Shown here in pieces: positions 54,151-64,000 of a DNA stretch of 64,000 nt. The stretch is taken from assembly GCF_029207565.1 (NCBI RefSeq), contig NZ_JANCMW010000001.1:186001-250000 (forward strand). Reading direction: 5' to 3'. Numbering within the stretch: the stretch's first letter is position 1; each line of letters begins with the position of its first letter. The DNA comes from Marinobacter iranensis (GTDB lineage Bacteria > Pseudomonadota > Gammaproteobacteria > Pseudomonadales > Oleiphilaceae). A program made the translations under genes and the position numbers. Under the pieces are notes generated by a model that was not told the origin of the DNA, did not search any database, and saw only the letters and a list, made by a program, of their open reading frames with translations.

Positions 54151-55206
54151 CTAGTCGGCTTTCAGGCCCCGGGATTGCTGTTCCGCCATATCCTGCAGAA
54201 TCCGTTTGAAGCTTTTCATACGCTCTACGCTTATCCGTCCGTCCTCGGCGGCCTGTGCAATGGCGCAGCCGGGGTCGCCCATATGGCTGCAGTTGCGGAA
54301 CCGGCAATGGCCGATCAGGTCGCGGATTTCCCGGAAACCGTACTCGATCTCCTGAGGCGTCATGTGCCACAGGCCGAATTCCCGAATGCCCGGTGAGTCA
54401 ATCAAATCGCCGCCACAGTTGAGGTGAAAGAGCCTTGCCGTAGTTGTGGTATGGATGCCCTTGCCGGTGCTTTCTGAAATCGCACCTACCCGGATGGACT
54501 CCTCAGGCAGCAGTGTCTGGATAATAGACGACTTGCCAACCCCGGACTGGCCCACGAATACGCTGGTCTGATTTTTCGCCAGTTCTTCCACCCGAACCGC
54601 CTGTTCACCTTCCAGGGTCTTTGCTGACGTACGTTCCGTGCGGTAGCCAAGCTTTTCATAGCGTGCCAGCAGGTTGTCGATGGCCTCCCGGTTCCGGTCG
54701 GTAATCAGGTCGGTCTTGTTGAGCAGGATAATGACCGGAATATCCGTGCTTTCCGCAGCCACCAGATACCGGTCAATCAGGTTGTCGTGAGGCTCAGGCT
54801 CTGAGGCAATCACCAGGATAATGTAGTCGATGTTGGCGGCAACGGGCTTGAGTGCCCCGAAGTTGTCGGGACGTTGCAGCAGGGTATGGCGGTCGCAACG
54901 GGCGACAATCACCCCGGTGCCGTCACTGCCTGGCCGCCAGATCACCTTGTCGCCGGTCACCAGGCTGTCGATATTGGCTCTCACAAAGCAGCGCAGCACC
55001 TTGCCGGTGTCTTCCCCTTCGAGGGCTTCCACGTCCAGTTGCTGTCCATAGTGGGCAATAACCAGCCCTTGCTGTTCCGGGCCCAGGTCGCCAGCATCCA
55101 GTTTCTCACCGATGGATTCCTCTTTCTTCGCCGCCCGCGTAGCCCGCTCCTGCTGGATTTTCTTGATGCGCCATTGCTGCTGCTTGTTCAGTCGACGTTT
55201 AGCCAT
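54151..55206 (-). CDS. rsgA: Ribosome small-subunit biogenesis GTPase RsgA
   Basis: A 351-residue circularly permuted GTPase. G4 (NKTDL, about residue 160) precedes G1 (GQSGVGKSS, about 215) and G3 (DSPG, about 265). An N-terminal OB domain and a C-terminal zinc finger (CRFRNCSHMGDPGCAI) are present. It acts late in 30S maturation. It is divergent from orn, and element R9 lies between them. Confidence 0.94.
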   Translation of the reverse strand: MAKRRLNKQQQWRIKKIQQERATRAAKKEESIGEKLDAGDLGPEQQGLVIAHYGQQLDVEALEGEDTGKVLRCFVRANIDSLVTGDKVIWRPGSDGTGVIVARCDRHTLLQRPDNFGALKPVAANIDYIILVIASEPEPHDNLIDRYLVAAESTDIPVIILLNKTDLITDRNREAIDNLLARYEKLGYRTERTSAKTLEGEQAVRVEELAKNQTSVFVGQSGVGKSSIIQTLLPEESIRVGAISESTGKGIHTTTTARLFHLNCGGDLIDSPGIREFGLWHMTPQEIEYGFREIRDLIGHCRFRNCSHMGDPGCAIAQAAEDGRISVERMKSFKRILQDMAEQQSRGLKAD

Positions 55207-55291
55207 ATCGTAGGTCGGTCAGATCCTGGTGGAGAATAGTGAAAGCTGTAACATCATACGTGATTCATCCACAATAGGCAGACTATGTGCA

Positions 55292-55401
55292 GCAACGGTC
55301 AGGCAGGGCTTCCCGGGAGACGCTGCGAGCACGTCCATGTGCGCTTGTCTGAAGCCATCCATGGCTTCAGACACTCCCGGGAAGCCCTGCCCGACCGTTG
55401 C
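55292..55401. repeat. Three-way-junction palindromic element R9
   Basis: Arms 55292-55319 and 55374-55401 pair over 28 positions with one mismatch. The 54 nt centre matches R1 in length and layout, with hairpins GCAC/GTGC and TCTGAAGCC/GGCTTCAGA around ATCCAT. It lies in the 228 bp gap between divergent rsgA and orn, ending 33 bp before the orn start. Confidence 0.9.
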
Positions 55402-55434
55402 CCGAATCACGAGTTAACCGCTGGAGATCACTGA

Positions 55435-55977
55435 ATGCCAGAAGCAAATTATCTCGTCTGGATTGACCTGGAAATGACCGGGCTGGACCCGGAAAAAGAA
55501 CGGATCATAGAGATAGCGACAATTGTTACCGACTCGGAGCTGAATACCATAGAAGAAGGGCCTGTTATTGCCGTCCACCAATCAGACAAACTGCTCAGCG
55601 AAATGGATGAATGGTGTACGCGGACCCATGGTGAAAGCGGGCTTACCCAGCGGGTCAAGGATAGCAAGTTCAGTGAGATCGACGCTGAGCAGAAGACTCT
55701 GGAGTTTCTTCAGCGATATCTTGAACCGGGTCAGTCACCGCTGTGTGGCAACAGTATCGGCCAGGACCGGCGATTCCTGGTGAAATATATGCCGGAGCTT
55801 GAAGCCTTCTTCCATTACCGCAATCTGGATGTAAGCACGATCAAGGAACTGGCCCGGCGCTGGCGGCCCGATGTGCTGGACGGAGTTAAGAAGAAGGGCA
55901 GCCACCTGGCGCTGGACGATATTCGTGACTCCATCAACGAACTCCGCCACTACCGGGAAAACTTCTTCAAGTTATAA
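55435..55977 (+). CDS. orn: Oligoribonuclease
   Basis: A 180-residue DEDDh 3'-5' exoribonuclease. Catalytic acidic residues are in [11 protein letters not shown] (about residues 9-19), [11 protein letters not shown] and [10 protein letters not shown] (about 158-167). It degrades 2-5 nt RNAs and the pGpG product of c-di-GMP turnover, so it links to the EAL phosphodiesterase of this window. Its end overlaps the convergent queG by 6 bp. Confidence 0.95.
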   Translation: MPEANYLVWIDLEMTGLDPEKERIIEIATIVTDSELNTIEEGPVIAVHQSDKLLSEMDEWCTRTHGESGLTQRVKDSKFSEIDAEQKTLEFLQRYLEPGQSPLCGNSIGQDRRFLVKYMPELEAFFHYRNLDVSTIKELARRWRPDVLDGVKKKGSHLALDDIRDSINELRHYRENFFKL

Positions 55978-57036
55978 ACCGTGTCTGCGCAGGGCCCAGT
56001 GCACATGCTCGCGAACCATCTCTGACGGGTGGTCCGCCCTCTGTTTGAGGGCTTCTATCACCGGGATGGTGGATGGGGCGTTCCCCAATCCCACGGCCAG
56101 GTTCCTGAGCCAGCCTTCGTACCCGGTACGGCGGATGGCGGAGCCTTCGGTGCGTTTGAGGAATTCCTCCTCGGTCCACAGGAACAGGGTGGCCAGTTCG
56201 CTGTTGTCCAGGCCATGGCGGGGCTGGAAGTCTTTCTCGGCCGTTGGCTTGCTGAACTTGTTCCACGGGCAGACCAACTGGCAGTCGTCACACCCGAAGA
56301 CCCGGTTACCCATCTTTGATCGCAGCTCCTCCGGAATGCTGCCCTTCAGTTCGATGGTGAGGTAACTGATGCATTTTCGTGCATCGAGTTTATGGGGGCC
56401 TTCAAAGGCGTCCGTGGGGCAGATATCCAGGCAAGCCGCACAGCTGCCGCAGTGTTCTTTCTCAAACGGCTCGTCGAGCGGTAGCGGAGCGCTGGTGAAT
56501 ATTTCCCCGAGAAAGAAGAAAGAGCCGGCCTTCGGATGGATCAGCATATTGTTCTTGCCAATCCAGCCAAGCCCCGCGCGCTGGGCCAGGGCGCGCTCCA
56601 GGACTGGCGCGCTGTCAACGAACGCCCGGTAATCGTAGCCCGACACGGCCTCGTCAATCCATTTTGCCAGGGTCGCCAGGCGCTTTCGCATCAGTTTGTG
56701 GTAGTCGCGCCCGGTGGCATAACGGGTGATATAGGCCTTCTCCCGGTTAGTGAGTACCTGCCCCGGGTTGTCTGGGGCAGGCAGGTAATCCAGTCGCACG
56801 GAAATCACCCGCCGGGTGCCCTCCACCAGGGACGTGGGGGTATAGCGTTTGTCCCCATGGTCTTCCATGTACGCCATCTCGCCGTGAAACCCCTCACGGA
56901 GCCAGTCTTTGAGTCGCTCCCCGTGGACGCCGGTCTCCGGCAGGGTGATGCCGACATCACTGAAGCCCAGTTCACGGGCCCAGGCGTGGACCTGTTGCGG
57001 AAGATCGTTCAGTTTGTGATCGATGAAATCGGTCAT
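55972..57036 (-). CDS. queG: Epoxyqueuosine reductase
   Basis: A 354-residue cobalamin and iron-sulfur enzyme for the last step of queuosine tRNA modification. Cluster-binding motifs are [13 protein letters not shown] (about residues 196-208) and [10 protein letters not shown] (about 253-262), preceded by [11 protein letters not shown]. Gene order rsgA-orn-queG-nnr follows Pseudomonas. Start ATG at 57036, normal length. Confidence 0.94.
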   Translation of the reverse strand: MTDFIDHKLNDLPQQVHAWARELGFSDVGITLPETGVHGERLKDWLREGFHGEMAYMEDHGDKRYTPTSLVEGTRRVISVRLDYLPAPDNPGQVLTNREKAYITRYATGRDYHKLMRKRLATLAKWIDEAVSGYDYRAFVDSAPVLERALAQRAGLGWIGKNNMLIHPKAGSFFFLGEIFTSAPLPLDEPFEKEHCGSCAACLDICPTDAFEGPHKLDARKCISYLTIELKGSIPEELRSKMGNRVFGCDDCQLVCPWNKFSKPTAEKDFQPRHGLDNSELATLFLWTEEEFLKRTEGSAIRRTGYEGWLRNLAVGLGNAPSTIPVIEALKQRADHPSEMVREHVHWALRRHGL

Positions 57037-57190
57037 TGAGTGCCAGTTGAACAGCGTCCGGTTTCCCGGTGGCGCGAACGGTAACGAAGTTTAATTTGAT
57101 TAAGTTATGACCTTTTCCACTGTTTTGCTATTCTTTACAGGTATCTGGCCGTTTTTCTTAACCCAAATTCTTTAGCGGGAGCGGTATTGC

Positions 57191-58765
57191 ATGCCCCTGT
57201 CTGGTGGTCACAGTTTACCAGAAGACCTCTACTCCGCCGATGCAGTGCGGGAGATTGATCGCTATGTGATTGATCAACAAGGGGTGAATGGATTTGATCT
57301 GATGCAGGCAGCTGCCGCCAGCGCCTTTCGCAGGCTGGTGCGTTGCTGGCCCGAGCCAGGCCGGATCCTGGTGCTGTGTGGTGCAGGCAATAACGGTGGT
57401 GACGGTTACCTGGTGGCTGCAAATGGGGTGCGCCATGGCCTTGATGTGGACTGCATTGCCGTTGCACCCACCGAAAAACTCTCCGGCGATGCCCGCAAGG
57501 CGTGGCAAAAATCGGTCGGGGATGGAGTAAAGGTGCTGGAGCTTGCGGACCTCAACGATGTCGATGTGCGCCGACATATCGCCAGCGCCGGGCTGATCGT
57601 CGACGCCATGCTGGGAACCGGTGTGACCGGCGCGCCGAGGGAGCCGTTTGCAGGTATTATTAGCCAGTGCAATGAGGCAGCCGCTCCGGTGTTGGCCATT
57701 GATTTACCCTCGGGTTTGAACGCCACCATGGGAACGGTGGCTGGTGATGCCATCAGGGCCGACGCGACCGTAACCTTCATCGGGCTGAAGGCCGGTTTGT
57801 TCACCGGGCAGGGGCCCGAGTTTGGCGGTGACATACTGTTTGAGTCCCTGGATACCGATGACTGGGCCTCTGAGAGTGGCCAAAAGCCCCGGGCTCGTCG
57901 GGTTGACTGGCACTCTGTCCGTTCAGCGCTGCCCAGGCGCCCGAAGGCTGCGCACAAGGGGCGTTTCGGGCACGTACTCATTGTCGCCGGGGATCGTGGT
58001 TTTGGTGGTGCCGGCATGCTGGCGGCGGAGGCAGCGGCAAGGACGGGCGCCGGGCTGGTTACCCTGGCCACGCGCCCGGAATATGTGTCGGCTGCACTGG
58101 CTCGTTGTCCGTCTGTGATGGTTCAGGGGCTGATTCATGGTTCTGAACTGCCGCCACTGATCAGTGCGGCCGATGTGATTGTTTGTGGTCCTGGCATTGG
58201 TCAGGGCGCCTGGGGACAACAGATGCTCCAACAGGTAGTCGCCAGTGGAAAGCTACGTGTGCTCGATGCGGATGCCCTGAACCTGATGGCCTCTCGCGTC
58301 GCCCAGCCGGCAGACAATCACATTCTCACGCCGCATCCCGGCGAGGCGGCGCGATTGCTGGAGTGCGAAGTGGTCGAAATCGAAGACGACCGGGTGAGTG
58401 CCGCCGGTCGTCTTCGCCAGATGTTTGGCGGTGTGGCATTGCTTAAAGGCGCCGGTACGGTTGTCGCGGCCGAGGGCGTATTGCCAGACATTATCAGCGG
58501 CAGTAATCCCGGCATGGCCACCGGTGGAATGGGAGACGTGCTTTCGGGCGTGTTGGGCAGTTTGTACGCCCAGCTTGGGGATGCCCACCTATCGGCATCG
58601 GCGGGGGCTGCATTGCATCTGGCAGCGGCTGACCGGGCCTCGGAAACACGCGGCTATATGGGGTTGTTGCCCATGGATGTGATTGAGGCCCTGTCAGAGG
58701 TGCTGGCGGAATCAGAGCGTCGATCCGGGGGCCGAACGGCACGGCGAGAAAACGGGGAAGGTTGA
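57191..58765 (+). CDS. nnr: Bifunctional NAD(P)HX epimerase/dehydratase
   Basis: A 524-residue repair enzyme for hydrated NADH and NADPH. The N-terminal epimerase has LCGAGNNGGDGYLVA (about residues 56-70) and AIDLPSGLNA. The C-terminal ADP-dependent dehydratase has TPHPGEAARLL, LLKGAGTVVA and NPGMATGGMGDVLSGVL. Its stop codon overlaps the start of tsaE (TGATG), so the two are translationally coupled. Confidence 0.94.
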   Translation: MPLSGGHSLPEDLYSADAVREIDRYVIDQQGVNGFDLMQAAAASAFRRLVRCWPEPGRILVLCGAGNNGGDGYLVAANGVRHGLDVDCIAVAPTEKLSGDARKAWQKSVGDGVKVLELADLNDVDVRRHIASAGLIVDAMLGTGVTGAPREPFAGIISQCNEAAAPVLAIDLPSGLNATMGTVAGDAIRADATVTFIGLKAGLFTGQGPEFGGDILFESLDTDDWASESGQKPRARRVDWHSVRSALPRRPKAAHKGRFGHVLIVAGDRGFGGAGMLAAEAAARTGAGLVTLATRPEYVSAALARCPSVMVQGLIHGSELPPLISAADVIVCGPGIGQGAWGQQMLQQVVASGKLRVLDADALNLMASRVAQPADNHILTPHPGEAARLLECEVVEIEDDRVSAAGRLRQMFGGVALLKGAGTVVAAEGVLPDIISGSNPGMATGGMGDVLSGVLGSLYAQLGDAHLSASAGAALHLAAADRASETRGYMGLLPMDVIEALSEVLAESERRSGGRTARRENGEG

Positions 58766-59271
58766 TGAACACTGTAACGCAGGAGCTCTCCCTTTACCTG
58801 GAAGATGAGGCGGCTACGGAGAGCTTCGGTAGAGCGCTTGCCGCGTTGGTGAGGCAGGGTGGTCAGGGATTGACGGTGTTCCTTGAGGGTAATCTCGGAA
58901 CAGGTAAGACCACGCTTAGTCGCGGAGTGATGCGTGGCCTTGGCCACGACGGGGCTGTCAAGAGCCCCACATACACCATCGTGGAGCCGTACGAACATCT
59001 GACTCCGCCAGCCTATCATTTTGATCTGTACAGGCTGGGTGATCCGGAAGAATTGGAGTACATGGGGATACGGGATTATTTTCAGGGCCGGAACCTTTGC
59101 CTGATTGAGTGGCCGGAGCGCGGCCAGGGCATCCTTCCGGCGGCTGACTTGTGGATACGTCTGGATGTAAGCGGAGAAGGGCGCAGTGCGCTTGTCTCGG
59201 CAGCGACCTCCAGAGGCATGGAATTGCAGGCCCGGCTTGGTGCAATGCATTCGCCGGATCAGGAAGGTTAG
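58765..59271 (+). CDS. tsaE: tRNA t6A modification ATPase TsaE
   Basis: A 168-residue P-loop protein. The Walker A motif is EGNLGTGKTTLS (about residues 41-52), and SPTYTIVEPYE and LIEWPERG follow. It works with TsaB and TsaD in threonylcarbamoyladenosine formation on tRNA. The ATG at 58765 has GGAAGG upstream and overlaps the nnr stop. Confidence 0.92.
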   Translation: MNTVTQELSLYLEDEAATESFGRALAALVRQGGQGLTVFLEGNLGTGKTTLSRGVMRGLGHDGAVKSPTYTIVEPYEHLTPPAYHFDLYRLGDPEELEYMGIRDYFQGRNLCLIEWPERGQGILPAADLWIRLDVSGEGRSALVSAATSRGMELQARLGAMHSPDQEG

Positions 59272-59299
59272 CTATGTGTGATCATTACAGGTGGGCAGG

Positions 59300-60658
59300 A
59301 TGATGACAAGAATGTTCTCAGGATGGTGCCTGGCCGTTAGTCTGGTTTGGGTACTGCTGTATCCCGTTGCGGCAATGGCAGGCGTTAATGTGGAGGGAGC
59401 AAGGATCTGGCCAGCGCCGGACCATACCCGCCTGGTGCTGGATATCGCTGACAAGGTCGATCACAAGGTGTTTGCCCTGTCGGGGCCGTCACGCCTGGTC
59501 ATCGACCTTGAAAATACCACCCTGAAAGCGGATTTCGACAAGCTGGATCTTTCGGGAAGCCCTGTGAAACGCATCCGTAGTGCTCCCCGTAATGGCAACG
59601 ATCTGAGGGTGGTGCTGGACCTCAAAAGCGATATCAAGCCCCGTAGCTTTCAACTCGAACCCAACCAACAGTACGGCCATCGTTTGGTGGTGGATTTGAT
59701 CGACGAGGGTGGTCTGAAAGCACGGAAGTCCTCGGAGCCGACCGTCACCGAAAACAGCAACGGCAAGCGTGACATCATTGTGGTGATCGACGCCGGGCAC
59801 GGAGGTGAGGACCCCGGCGCCATTGGCCCTCGTGGCACGCGCGAGAAGGACGTGGTGCTGAAAATGGCCAGGACCCTGGCGGAACTGGTGGATGCCAAGC
59901 CTGGATATACCGCCAAGCTTACCCGTACCGGGGACTATTATATCGACCTGCGTAGCCGCACATTGCTGGCTCGCAAACAAAACGCGGACTTGTTTGTTTC
60001 TGTTCACGCCGACGCTTTTCGCACGCCGCAGCCAAGGGGCGCCTCGGTTTTCGCGCTATCGCAACGGGGGGCCACCAGTGAGACTGCCCGCTGGCTGGCA
60101 AAAAGCGAAAACCGGTCAGATCTGATCGGTGGTGCCGGCGGCGTTTCGCTGGATGGTCGTGACGAGATGCTGGCGGGCGTTCTCCTGGACCTGTCCATGA
60201 CTGCCAGCATTAATTCCAGCCTTGGCGTCGGGGGCTCTATCCTCGGCAGGCTTGGCGATGTCGCCAAACTCCATAAGAAGGGGGTTGAGCAGGCCGCGTT
60301 TGCAGTGCTGAAATCGCCGGATATCCCATCAGTCCTGGTTGAGGCTGGGTTTATATCGAATCCGAAGGAAGAGAAAAATCTGTCCAGTTCCTGGTATCGG
60401 GAGAAAATTTCCCGGGCGGTTTTCCAGGGGATTAATGACTACTTTCAGAAAACACCGCCGCCAGGAACTCTGCTCGCGTGGCAGAAGCAGAACGGGCAGG
60501 GCAATGGCAATGTCAGCCAGTATCGGATTCGCCGGGGCGATACGCTGTCAGGCGTTGCCCGTGAGAATCAGACAACCGTCAGCGAATTAATGCAGTATAA
60601 CGGCCTCAATGATGACCGTGTTATGGTAGGGCAAACCATTCGTATTCCTGCATCCTGA
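59300..60658 (+). CDS. amiB: N-acetylmuramoyl-L-alanine amidase AmiB with AMIN and LysM domains
   Basis: A 452-residue periplasmic hydrolase that splits septal peptidoglycan. It has a signal peptide (to about residue 28), an AMIN targeting domain (about 30-130) and an amidase_3 domain (about 165-385) with zinc ligands in [12 protein letters not shown] and [11 protein letters not shown]-terminal LysM repeat starts at [13 protein letters not shown] (about 405-450). The ATG at 59300 is preferred to a GTG at 59291 because AGGTGG sits upstream. Confidence 0.92.
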   Translation: MMTRMFSGWCLAVSLVWVLLYPVAAMAGVNVEGARIWPAPDHTRLVLDIADKVDHKVFALSGPSRLVIDLENTTLKADFDKLDLSGSPVKRIRSAPRNGNDLRVVLDLKSDIKPRSFQLEPNQQYGHRLVVDLIDEGGLKARKSSEPTVTENSNGKRDIIVVIDAGHGGEDPGAIGPRGTREKDVVLKMARTLAELVDAKPGYTAKLTRTGDYYIDLRSRTLLARKQNADLFVSVHADAFRTPQPRGASVFALSQRGATSETARWLAKSENRSDLIGGAGGVSLDGRDEMLAGVLLDLSMTASINSSLGVGGSILGRLGDVAKLHKKGVEQAAFAVLKSPDIPSVLVEAGFISNPKEEKNLSSSWYREKISRAVFQGINDYFQKTPPPGTLLAWQKQNGQGNGNVSQYRIRRGDTLSGVARENQTTVSELMQYNGLNDDRVMVGQTIRIPAS

Positions 60659-60677
60659 AACGAGGTCTCCTGCTAGC

Positions 60678-62600
60678 ATGCCCGCCATTCGATTACTGAC
60701 TCCTCGCCTGGCAAACCAGATTGCTGCCGGCGAGGTGGTTGAGCGCCCGGCTTCGGTCGTCAAGGAACTGGTAGAAAACGCGCTTGATGCCGGCGCCCGC
60801 CGGGTCGACATTGAGGTTGAGCAGGGCGGCGTCAAGCTGATCCGCGTGCGTGATGACGGTGATGGTATCGACGAGGCGGATCTCCCGCTGGCGCTGAGCC
60901 GACATGCCACCAGCAAGATAGAAAACCTGGATGACCTTGAGGCGGTGGCCTCTCTCGGCTTTCGCGGTGAGGCACTGGCCAGTATCAGCTCGGTCTCCCG
61001 GTTGGCGCTGACGTCCCGCACGGAACGTCAGGAAGCTGCCTCCAGGGTGGAGGTGGAAGGGCGCGACATGGATGCCAGCATTTCCCCGGCGGCCCACCCA
61101 GTGGGAACTACGGTGGAAGTGCGGGACCTGTTCTTTAATACCCCCGCCCGGCGCAAGTTTCTCCGCACTGAGAAGACCGAATTCAACCACGTTGAGGAAT
61201 GCGTTCGCCGCCAGGCTCTGAGCCGTTTTGATACCGGATTCACTCTCCGCCACAATCAGCGCGTGATTCAGAGCCTGCGGCCTGCGGAAAACCCGCTGGA
61301 CCGGGAGCGGCGGATCGGTGCCCTGTGCGGCCAGCAGTTTATCGACAATACTGTCGTGATCGACGCGGAGGCAACGGGGCTGAAACTTTGGGGCTGGGTG
61401 GCGCTGCCAACCTTTTCCCGCAGCCAGGCGGACCTGCAGTACTTTTTTGTGAATGGCCGGGTGATCCGTGACCGGCTGGTGGCTCATGCTGTGCGCCAGG
61501 CCTATCGGGATGTGCTTTACAACAATCGCCACCCGGCCTTCGTCCTGTATCTGGAGGTTGATCCTGCCAATGTGGATGTGAATGTCCATCCCACCAAGCA
61601 CGAAGTACGTTTCCGAGACGGGCGACTGGTCCACGATTTCATTTTCCGTACCCTTCACAAGGCATTGGCAGACGTACGGCCGGACGATCATTTGCGGGGG
61701 GCGGTAGCCCAGTCCCATGGTCGCGAATCCGCCGGGATACCCGGCGGTTATGGCACCCAGGCTTCCATGCCTGGCGTCAGTAACCAGCCAGCTCCCGATC
61801 CTTTCGCAGCCTCCACCGGCCAGCAGCCGGCCGGCTTTTCCGGCTCTCCACGGCCACCGCAGCATGAATGGCAGGCCCGTGACCAGATGGCGTTCTACCA
61901 GTCCCTGAACGAAGGTGGCGGTGTGGAAAATGGTGGCGTGGGCGAGCGGGCAGCCATGGCCGAAACCGGGGAGCTGGCGGTGGCATCTCCCACACCACCC
62001 CGGGAAAGTGGTGATGAACCTCCCCTGGGGTACGCCATTGCCCAGTTGCACGGGATTTATATTCTTGCCCAAAGCCGCCAGGGCATGATTGTGGTTGATA
62101 TGCACGCAGCCCACGAACGCATCACCTATGAACGCATGAAGCGTGCGCTGGACGCTCAGGATCTCAAAAGTCAGCCACTTCTGGTGCCGGTCTCCCTTGC
62201 GGTCAGCCAGAAAGAAGCAGCGTTGGCTGAAACCCATGGTGAGGAACTTCTGCAATTGGGGTTGAGGGTTGAGCGCATTGGCCCTGAAACCCTCGCTGTC
62301 AGGCAGATGCCAGCGCTGTTGCGGGGAGCGGATGCCGAGCAACTGGTAAGGGACGTGCTGTCGGACCTGATCGAGAACGGCGAAAGCGACCGCGTGGAGG
62401 CCGTCACCCATGAACTGCTTGGTACCATGGCCTGTCATGGCTCGGTTCGGGCAAACCGGCAGTTGACCATCCCCGAAATGAACACCTTGCTGCGGGACAT
62501 GGAAGCCACCGAGCGAAGCGGCCAATGCAACCATGGCCGACCTACCTGGACCGTGGTCACCCTGTCCGAGCTGGACAAGTTATTTCTGCGGGGGCGCTAA
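60678..62600 (+). CDS. mutL: DNA mismatch repair protein MutL
   Basis: A 640-residue mismatch-repair ATPase. N-terminal GHKL motifs are [23 protein letters not shown] and LGFRGEAL. The C-terminal half has [12 protein letters not shown], which fits the endonuclease motif DQHAxxExxxxE with Met in place of Gln, and [13 protein letters not shown]. This suggests methyl-independent strand nicking, as in species without MutH. A Pro/Gly-rich linker joins the domains. It follows amiB by 19 bp. Confidence 0.95.
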   Translation: MPAIRLLTPRLANQIAAGEVVERPASVVKELVENALDAGARRVDIEVEQGGVKLIRVRDDGDGIDEADLPLALSRHATSKIENLDDLEAVASLGFRGEALASISSVSRLALTSRTERQEAASRVEVEGRDMDASISPAAHPVGTTVEVRDLFFNTPARRKFLRTEKTEFNHVEECVRRQALSRFDTGFTLRHNQRVIQSLRPAENPLDRERRIGALCGQQFIDNTVVIDAEATGLKLWGWVALPTFSRSQADLQYFFVNGRVIRDRLVAHAVRQAYRDVLYNNRHPAFVLYLEVDPANVDVNVHPTKHEVRFRDGRLVHDFIFRTLHKALADVRPDDHLRGAVAQSHGRESAGIPGGYGTQASMPGVSNQPAPDPFAASTGQQPAGFSGSPRPPQHEWQARDQMAFYQSLNEGGGVENGGVGERAAMAETGELAVASPTPPRESGDEPPLGYAIAQLHGIYILAQSRQGMIVVDMHAAHERITYERMKRALDAQDLKSQPLLVPVSLAVSQKEAALAETHGEELLQLGLRVERIGPETLAVRQMPALLRGADAEQLVRDVLSDLIENGESDRVEAVTHELLGTMACHGSVRANRQLTIPEMNTLLRDMEATERSGQCNHGRPTWTVVTLSELDKLFLRGR

Positions 62601-62607
62601 CGCCGGT

Positions 62608-63648
62608 ATGACGGTAACAACTGCTGAGGATGCCAAGCCTCCTGCCATATGCCTGATGGGGCCGACAGCCTCCGGCAAGACCGATCTGGCTATTGAGCTC
62701 TGTCGCCATCTGCCCTGCGATATTGTCAGCGTTGATTCAGCCATGATTTACCGGGGTATGGACATTGGCACGGCCAAACCTTCCCGTGAGGAGCTGGCCC
62801 GGGCACCCCACCGGCTGATCGATATCTGTGATCCTGCGGAAACATACTCTGCCGCGGACTTTCGTCGTGATGCCCTGCAGGAAATGGCCGAAATTACCGC
62901 AGCAGGCCGGATCCCGCTGCTGGTGGGCGGTACCATGATGTATTTCAAGGCGCTGCTCCATGGCATGTCCGATCTTCCTCCCGCGGATCCTGCCATCCGG
63001 CAGGTGCTGGAGCAGGAAGCCCGGGAAAAGGGGTGGGGCGCCCTTCATAGGGAACTGGAACAGCAGGACCCGGTGGCGGCCAGGCTGATCCACCAGAATA
63101 ACCGGCAACGACTGGTCCGGGCGTTGGAGGTTATTCGTTTGACGGGCCGGCCGATTTCCTCAATTTGGCAGGATAAACCAGCCAGCGAGCGGGTCACCAC
63201 CGGTGACCAAAACAGGGAAAGCATTGAGGATTACACCTATTTCACCCAATGGCAGGCAGACGAAGCGCCGACTCTTCCGTATACTGTAGTGCAGCTTGCG
63301 ATGGCTCCCGCCGAGAGGCGAATGCTCCATGAAAGAATAAGCCTGCGTTTCCAGGCAATGCTGGATGCGGGTTTTCTTGATGAGGTCAGGGCGCTGATGG
63401 CCAGAGGTGATCTGCACCCCGGCCTGCCTTCCATGCGTTGTGTTGGGTATCGCCAGGGCTGGGCCTACCTGGCTGGTGATTATGACTACGACACCATGGT
63501 GGGCAAGGGCGTTGCCGCTACTCGGCAGCTTGCCAAGCGACAGCTGACCTGGTTGCGAAAATGGTCCGGTGTGGACTGGCTCTCCAGTGACGACAAACTT
63601 ATGTCAGGCACTGCCTTGAAAATTATTGAATCTCGCACCACATTTTAA
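62608..63648 (+). CDS. miaA: tRNA dimethylallyltransferase
   Basis: A 346-residue enzyme adding an isopentenyl group to A37 of tRNAs. The P-loop is [13 protein letters not shown] (about residues 16-28), with [17 protein letters not shown] and [18 protein letters not shown] after it. The ATG at 62608 ([10 protein letters not shown]) is chosen 7 bp after the mutL stop; the frame is open further upstream, inside mutL. Confidence 0.94.
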   Translation: MTVTTAEDAKPPAICLMGPTASGKTDLAIELCRHLPCDIVSVDSAMIYRGMDIGTAKPSREELARAPHRLIDICDPAETYSAADFRRDALQEMAEITAAGRIPLLVGGTMMYFKALLHGMSDLPPADPAIRQVLEQEAREKGWGALHRELEQQDPVAARLIHQNNRQRLVRALEVIRLTGRPISSIWQDKPASERVTTGDQNRESIEDYTYFTQWQADEAPTLPYTVVQLAMAPAERRMLHERISLRFQAMLDAGFLDEVRALMARGDLHPGLPSMRCVGYRQGWAYLAGDYDYDTMVGKGVAATRQLAKRQLTWLRKWSGVDWLSSDDKLMSGTALKIIESRTTF

Positions 63649-63694
63649 AACTGAATATGACGATCTGCCTTTACTTATAAACAGGAGAAAACAC

Positions 63695-63943
63695 ATGTCA
63701 AAAGGGCACTCTCTACAAGACCCTTACCTTAATGCATTACGCAAGGAACGCATTCCGGTTTCCATCTTTCTGGTCAATGGCATCAAGCTTCAGGGCCAGA
63801 TTGAGTCTTTCGACCAGTTCGTGATTTTGCTGAAAAATACTGTCAGCCAGATGGTCTACAAGCATGCCATTTCCACGGTGGTGCCTGCGCGGAACGTTCG
63901 TATCCCGCCACAGGCCCCGGGCGGAGAAGAGTCTGAGGACTGA
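63695..63943 (+). CDS. hfq: RNA chaperone Hfq
   Basis: An 82-residue hexameric Sm-like protein that pairs small RNAs with mRNAs. The Sm1 region [19 protein letters not shown] and Sm2 [10 protein letters not shown] are intact. The ATG at 63695 follows an AGGAGA site; the frame is open back to 63626. It is the usual last-but-one member of the miaA-hfq-hflX series; hflX would lie beyond the window. Confidence 0.96.
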   Translation: MSKGHSLQDPYLNALRKERIPVSIFLVNGIKLQGQIESFDQFVILLKNTVSQMVYKHAISTVVPARNVRIPPQAPGGEESED

Positions 63944-63983
63944 TTTACCCGGTAATACCGGCGTTGTCACCCGCGCTCCCGAA

Positions 63984-63999
63984 GAGCCTGCTCAGGCTC
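63984..63999 (+). terminator. Possible hairpin downstream of hfq, cut by the window edge
   Basis: GAGCCTG (63984-63990) and CAGGCTC (63993-63999) are complementary, so a short stem is possible 41 bp after the hfq stop. Any T-tract would lie outside the window, so this is only a suggestion. Confidence 0.3.
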
Positions 64000-64000
64000 C

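Noticed and set aside
60693..62534. 613-codon open frame antisense to mutL
   Set aside because: mutL motifs are all present on the plus strand in this span; the antisense frame has no recognisable domain.

Overview
The window looks like chromosomal DNA of a marine gammaproteobacterium close to Marinobacter. The basis is family-level protein resemblance, a fairly high G+C content, and gene order shared with Pseudomonas in the right-hand part (serB-fimX, psd, motAB, rsgA, orn, queG, nnr, tsaE, amiB, mutL, miaA, hfq). No rRNA, tRNA, prophage, IS transposase or CRISPR array was seen.

Layout. 1-10.3 kb is housekeeping: serA (3' end outside the window) divergent from a D-2-hydroxyglutarate dehydrogenase, a DUF2244 protein, a sirtuin, mscL, an ABC1 kinase, an FAA-family hydrolase, apt, a purine permease, a TRIC-family channel and a quinone oxidoreductase. 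10.8-23.8 kb is a complete acyclic terpene utilization (Atu) cluster, atuABCDEFGH on the minus strand with atuR divergent: CoA ligase, citronellyl-CoA dehydrogenase, both geranyl-CoA carboxylase subunits, the hydratase and two SDRs. The HMG-CoA-lyase-type step and the methylcrotonyl-CoA (Liu) steps are not in the window. 24.0-28.3 kb encodes a three-part TRAP-type transporter with a T-component-like lipoprotein. 28.4-31.6 kb holds a lipoprotein subtilase overlapping a PrcB-like lipoprotein gene. 31.7-44.3 kb has parE, an SLC13-type transporter, an EAL phosphodiesterase, cytochrome b561 plus YceI, a chemoreceptor, parC and serB. 44.3-48.4 kb has a FimX-like c-di-GMP receptor and a PilZ-like protein. 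48.6-52.1 kb is the EF-P lysylation group (epmB, efp, epmA) and psd. 52.3-64 kb is motAB, rsgA, orn, queG and the nnr-tsaE-amiB-mutL-miaA-hfq series.

The most unusual feature is a family of nine intergenic palindromic elements, R1-R9, about 102-122 bp each. Eight lie in or just beyond the Atu cluster and one lies between rsgA and orn. Each has a long outer stem (24-35 bp) whose sequence differs from copy to copy but stays self-complementary. The 52-57 nt between the arms fold into two smaller hairpins with a shared apex (TCCA/TCCC or its complement), giving a three-way-junction shape. Inner stems also change on both sides while keeping pairing. Several copies fill a gene junction almost exactly and end 25-33 nt before the next start codon. 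They do not look like ordinary terminators. They are described from this sequence alone; whether the family is already known could not be checked.
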